Part shown: one piece after another, positions 30,872 through 33,434 of the stretch
How positions within the stretch are numbered: position 1 is the stretch's first letter
How the letters are laid out: each line of letters opens with the position of its first letter
From: an uncultured Pirellulaceae bacterium
GTDB taxonomy: Bacteria; Planctomycetota; Planctomycetia; Pirellulales; Pirellulaceae
Reading direction: 5' to 3'
DNA: 33,434 nucleotides
Assembly (NCBI GenBank): GCA_938036435.1
Contig: CALHPU010000152.1
Span: 1 to 33,434 of the forward strand
Notes under the pieces: model-generated
Told to the model about the DNA's origin: nothing
The model's input: the letters and a program-made list of their open reading frames with translations, nothing else
The model's database searches: none
Position numbers and translations under genes: made by a program

Positions 30872-32294
30872 CCTTCCCGACAGCCATGAAGATTGGCCTG
30901 AGAATCCGTACGAACTGCTAGGTATTGAGCCGTCAACCGACGAGAAGACCGCGCGGCGAGCCTATTTCAAACTGGTCAAAAGATTCAAGCCAGATGCTGC
31001 ACCAGACGAATTCCAAAAAATCCGAAGAGCTTACGAGCAAGTTCAGGCTCGGTTTGAGTGGCGAGCCCAAAGTGATTCCGCCAGCGCTCATGTCGAGATC
31101 AATTCGGTAACACAAAAAAGCGAAAAACCGGCTCGTTCTAACGTAGAAAATTCTGCGACTACTATTGGAAACCCAAACGCTGGCGATCCATTTGCAAGAT
31201 TCTATCAGCTGTTGAAATCCGAGGATCTCTCTGCGGCCGAGGCAGCTCTTTATCACATCAGCTGCGCGACAGGTACAACAAATTCCGTCCAAGCCAATTT
31301 CTTTAAGTACTACCTTTCACGATTCAAGCAGTGGCAAAATGAATCGGCAACTCTGCCCCAACTTCCTCAAACAAGCTCCCGCGCTGACTCGGACAGAATT
31401 GGGTGGCTGCTCAATATTTTCGAAGATGCCCCGCGCTTCCATGCCTTCGCGATACATATGCTGACCGAAGAATTCGATTCTTCGCCAGAGCTAGCCGACG
31501 ATGATGTCTTTAATGACTTTCTAAATCAATTAGAAAACCAATATACGATACGACAACTTTATCCGCTGCGATGGCAGGCGATTGGAGGTCAAAATTGGCC
31601 TCTCGTGATCGAAGACGTTTCAGCGATTAAGTCGCGTTCAAGTGAATTTAATGGCACCTACTACTTTCTATTAGCCGAATCCATGAAGTACACGGTTTGG
31701 CAAAGTGATCAGCGCTGCATAGATCACAACGAGCAATGCTGGGAAGAAATATCGACCTGCGCCGGCGGATGGGTTGCTGATTCGACCGAAATTTTAATGA
31801 TGGCCGCACAACAGTGGAAAACGCCACCTGATAATTTTCCCTACGTGCAAGAAATTCCAAAAGCCAATTGCTCTTTGCCTAATACTGCTATTCAAATTTG
31901 GAGACCTGTTGCTGAATCATTGGCCCAAAACCGCAAGGCTTCACTGTATGATCTAGATGGCCATTACAGAACACATCCTCTCATGATGTCCGTTTTCGCT
32001 CAGGGACTCGCAACACTTGCTAATCACACGAGAAATTCTGTCGCAAAGCGCGACTGGGACTCGCTCTCAAGACTAGTTCTCAGATTTTTTAGCCGATACG
32101 AATTTCCAGATTTTAGATCAGCTAGAATTCCGATCTTAAACTTTTGCATTGATCACCAAATCAGTCCTTCCACGCTTGGCCAGCAAACTTCACGATTCCT
32201 CAAAGATCCCGAATCGCCGACATGGGATCGCATCATCCGAAATGATGGGCCTCTAAACTGCATATTCAACGCGTGCCTATCGATAGACTCTTAA
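30864..32294 (+). CDS. J-like domain protein with KPD in place of HPD
   Basis: The 476-residue product begins with a J-type domain: NPYELLGIEPSTDEKTARRA at 14-33, then YFKLVKRFKPDAAPDEFQKI and RRAYEQV. The HPD tripeptide that canonical J proteins need to trigger Hsp70 ATP hydrolysis reads KPD at 42-44. The remaining 400 residues are helical, Trp- and Leu-rich, possibly a repeat solenoid (for example DLSAAEAALYHISCATG and LRWQAIGGQNWPLVIEDV), with no family recognised. ATG 30864 was chosen (GTG 30861 precedes it), giving an 8-bp overlap with the membrane protein gene. As third gene after hscC it is most likely the dedicated cofactor or a pseudo-J regulator. No signal peptide is seen. Confidence 0.85.
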   Translation: MTDLPDSHEDWPENPYELLGIEPSTDEKTARRAYFKLVKRFKPDAAPDEFQKIRRAYEQVQARFEWRAQSDSASAHVEINSVTQKSEKPARSNVENSATTIGNPNAGDPFARFYQLLKSEDLSAAEAALYHISCATGTTNSVQANFFKYYLSRFKQWQNESATLPQLPQTSSRADSDRIGWLLNIFEDAPRFHAFAIHMLTEEFDSSPELADDDVFNDFLNQLENQYTIRQLYPLRWQAIGGQNWPLVIEDVSAIKSRSSEFNGTYYFLLAESMKYTVWQSDQRCIDHNEQCWEEISTCAGGWVADSTEILMMAAQQWKTPPDNFPYVQEIPKANCSLPNTAIQIWRPVAESLAQNRKASLYDLDGHYRTHPLMMSVFAQGLATLANHTRNSVAKRDWDSLSRLVLRFFSRYEFPDFRSARIPILNFCIDHQISPSTLGQQTSRFLKDPESPTWDRIIRNDGPLNCIFNACLSIDS

Positions 32295-32468
32295 ATTTGT
32301 ATGCCTTTTCTCAAGCCTCAAATCAATTCTTCGTCCCTGGTGAAATGGATTGAACAACGCCCGCTACAGGCTCCAGACGCTTTCGACTATAAAATAGGGA
32401 TAGGCAGTCTTCCTCATAAGTCAGCTGCCATCCAACGGACTTGTTTTTAAAAAGAGTGTACGACGACC

Positions 32469-33434
32469 ATGAGTGAATCATCAAAGCCTTGGCAACAACC
32501 GATGTCTTCTGAGCGCTTCGAAATGATGCGGCAAATTCTTGACGCGCCCAGCCCGATTGGCCTTGAAGCATCAATGACACGAGGCGTGCTAGAACCGTAC
32601 CTGAAAACCTTTATGCCCAAAGACTGGACCATTCACTCTTTCAAAGGCAACGCGGGAACAGTTGTCGATACGATGCCCGATAACGACGACGCGTTTTCGG
32701 TAATGGTCATCGGACACGCTGACAAAATTCGCATGCAGGTGCGCAGCATTGGAGACGATGGAAAGATCTGGGTGAACTCAGATTCCATGTTGCCCACGAC
32801 CCTGATCGGTCACAAAGTAAAACTCTTCAGCGAAGACCCTGACAAACCGGGCAGTTGGCGAACGATCGAAGGCGGCACGATTGAAGCGATCGGTGCGATT
32901 CACTTCGCCGACCCCAAACTACGTAGCGGCGACGACGGCATCAAAACCAAAATGATGTACTTGGAGCTGCACATTCACGGTGAAGACAAAAAAGGACAAA
33001 TCGAAGCGCTGGGTATTCGTTCTGGCGATCCTATTATCTACGACCGGCCGATCGAACCCGGTTTCTCGCCAAACACTTTCTCGGGTGCCTATTTAGATAA
33101 CGGATTAGGCTGCTTCGTTGCTGCGGAGATTGCCAAGCTAATTGCTGAATCCTCGCCGCTGAAGAACGTACGCTATTTGGGTGCGTTTGCCTCGCATGAG
33201 GAGATCGGGCGTTTTGGTAGCCGCGTGTTGGCCGAACATTTCCGTCCCGACGTGACGATCGCTGTTGATGTGGCTCATGATTTTGTAGCAGCTCCAGGCA
33301 TCGGTGATCGGCGCTACGAACCGGTTGCGATGGGGGAAGGCTACACACTGACCCACGGCGCAGTAACTAGCGCCGCGCTCAATAGCATGATTACCGAAGT
33401 CTCCACCAAGCACGACATCCCGGTCCAGCACGAA
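32469..33434 (+). CDS. M42-family aminopeptidase (3' partial)
   Basis: The frame opens with ATG 32469 and is still open at the window edge after 322 codons. It matches the M42 (FrvX/glutamyl aminopeptidase) family of dodecameric cytoplasmic dizinc aminopeptidases. Metal and catalytic positions are visible: GHADKI (His83, Asp85), GAYLDNGLGC (Asp210, bridging), ASHEEIGRFG (catalytic Glu244 and ligand Glu245) and VDVAHD (Asp267). The last ligand His would lie beyond the edge. The family's usual AHMDEIG is GHADKIR here, and a long insertion domain (about 95-200) is present as in tetrahedral aminopeptidases. No strong ribosome binding site is seen upstream. It is separated from the J-like gene by 174 bp and probably has its own promoter. 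It trims N-terminal residues from peptides. Confidence 0.88.
   Translation, partial: MSESSKPWQQPMSSERFEMMRQILDAPSPIGLEASMTRGVLEPYLKTFMPKDWTIHSFKGNAGTVVDTMPDNDDAFSVMVIGHADKIRMQVRSIGDDGKIWVNSDSMLPTTLIGHKVKLFSEDPDKPGSWRTIEGGTIEAIGAIHFADPKLRSGDDGIKTKMMYLELHIHGEDKKGQIEALGIRSGDPIIYDRPIEPGFSPNTFSGAYLDNGLGCFVAAEIAKLIAESSPLKNVRYLGAFASHEEIGRFGSRVLAEHFRPDVTIAVDVAHDFVAAPGIGDRRYEPVAMGEGYTLTHGAVTSAALNSMITEVSTKHDIPVQHE

Noticed and set aside
32350..32393. TTGAAC and TATAAA as promoter of the M42 gene
   Set aside because: The two boxes are 32 bp apart, too far for a standard promoter.

Overview
The window looks like chromosomal DNA of a planctomycete, most likely a member of the Pirellulaceae. The main reasons are a secreted RTX protein with a planctomycete-type N-terminal motif (CEPRKLLAG), an HscC-like chaperone operon whose J-like protein lacks HPD, PilT/GspE-type genes next to a CvpA-like gene, and intergenic inverted repeats built on words such as GCGCTTCGGGCTTGTA. 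The taxonomic placement is inference from gene content; no rRNA gene is present.

Left end (1-2494): the tail of a type I-C CRISPR-Cas locus. It holds cas4 (cut by the window edge), cas1, cas2, a leader and a short array of five identical 31-bp repeats with four spacers. The interference genes (cas3, cas5, cas8c, cas7) would lie to the left, outside the window. Just past the array is a 34-codon membrane peptide gene with a good ribosome binding site.

2700-9000: envelope and surface genes. These are an isoprenylcysteine-methyltransferase-like membrane enzyme, a secreted protein with calcium-binding RTX repeats followed by a metzincin-type zinc motif, a Tat-exported metallophosphoesterase, a small zinc-ribbon membrane protein, and a divergently transcribed LysM plus L,D-transpeptidase-fold protein. 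At 9114-11018 there is an exported CocE/S15-type alpha/beta hydrolase.

11350-16470 (minus strand): a glycogen/alpha-glucan cluster with glycogen synthase GlgA, a GalT-like nucleotidyltransferase and a GH57 glucanotransferase/amylase. folK, with an unusual C-terminal extension, lies immediately upstream of glgA. The plus strand then carries def and fmt, the formyl-methionine pair, separated by an inverted repeat.

20220-25279 (minus strand): a tight four-gene operon with an intact PilT-type ATPase, two consecutive GspE/PilB-like proteins whose Walker A and Walker B motifs are both destroyed, and a CvpA-like membrane protein. This is the most unusual system in the window.

26000-32300: a small two-helix membrane protein, a GNAT acetyltransferase, a possible Fe(II)/2-oxoglutarate oxygenase-like protein, then an operon of an HscC-type Hsp70, a single-pass membrane protein and a J-like protein in which the HPD triad reads KPD. 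The right edge cuts an M42-family aminopeptidase gene.

No tRNA, rRNA, insertion sequence or prophage gene was recognised.
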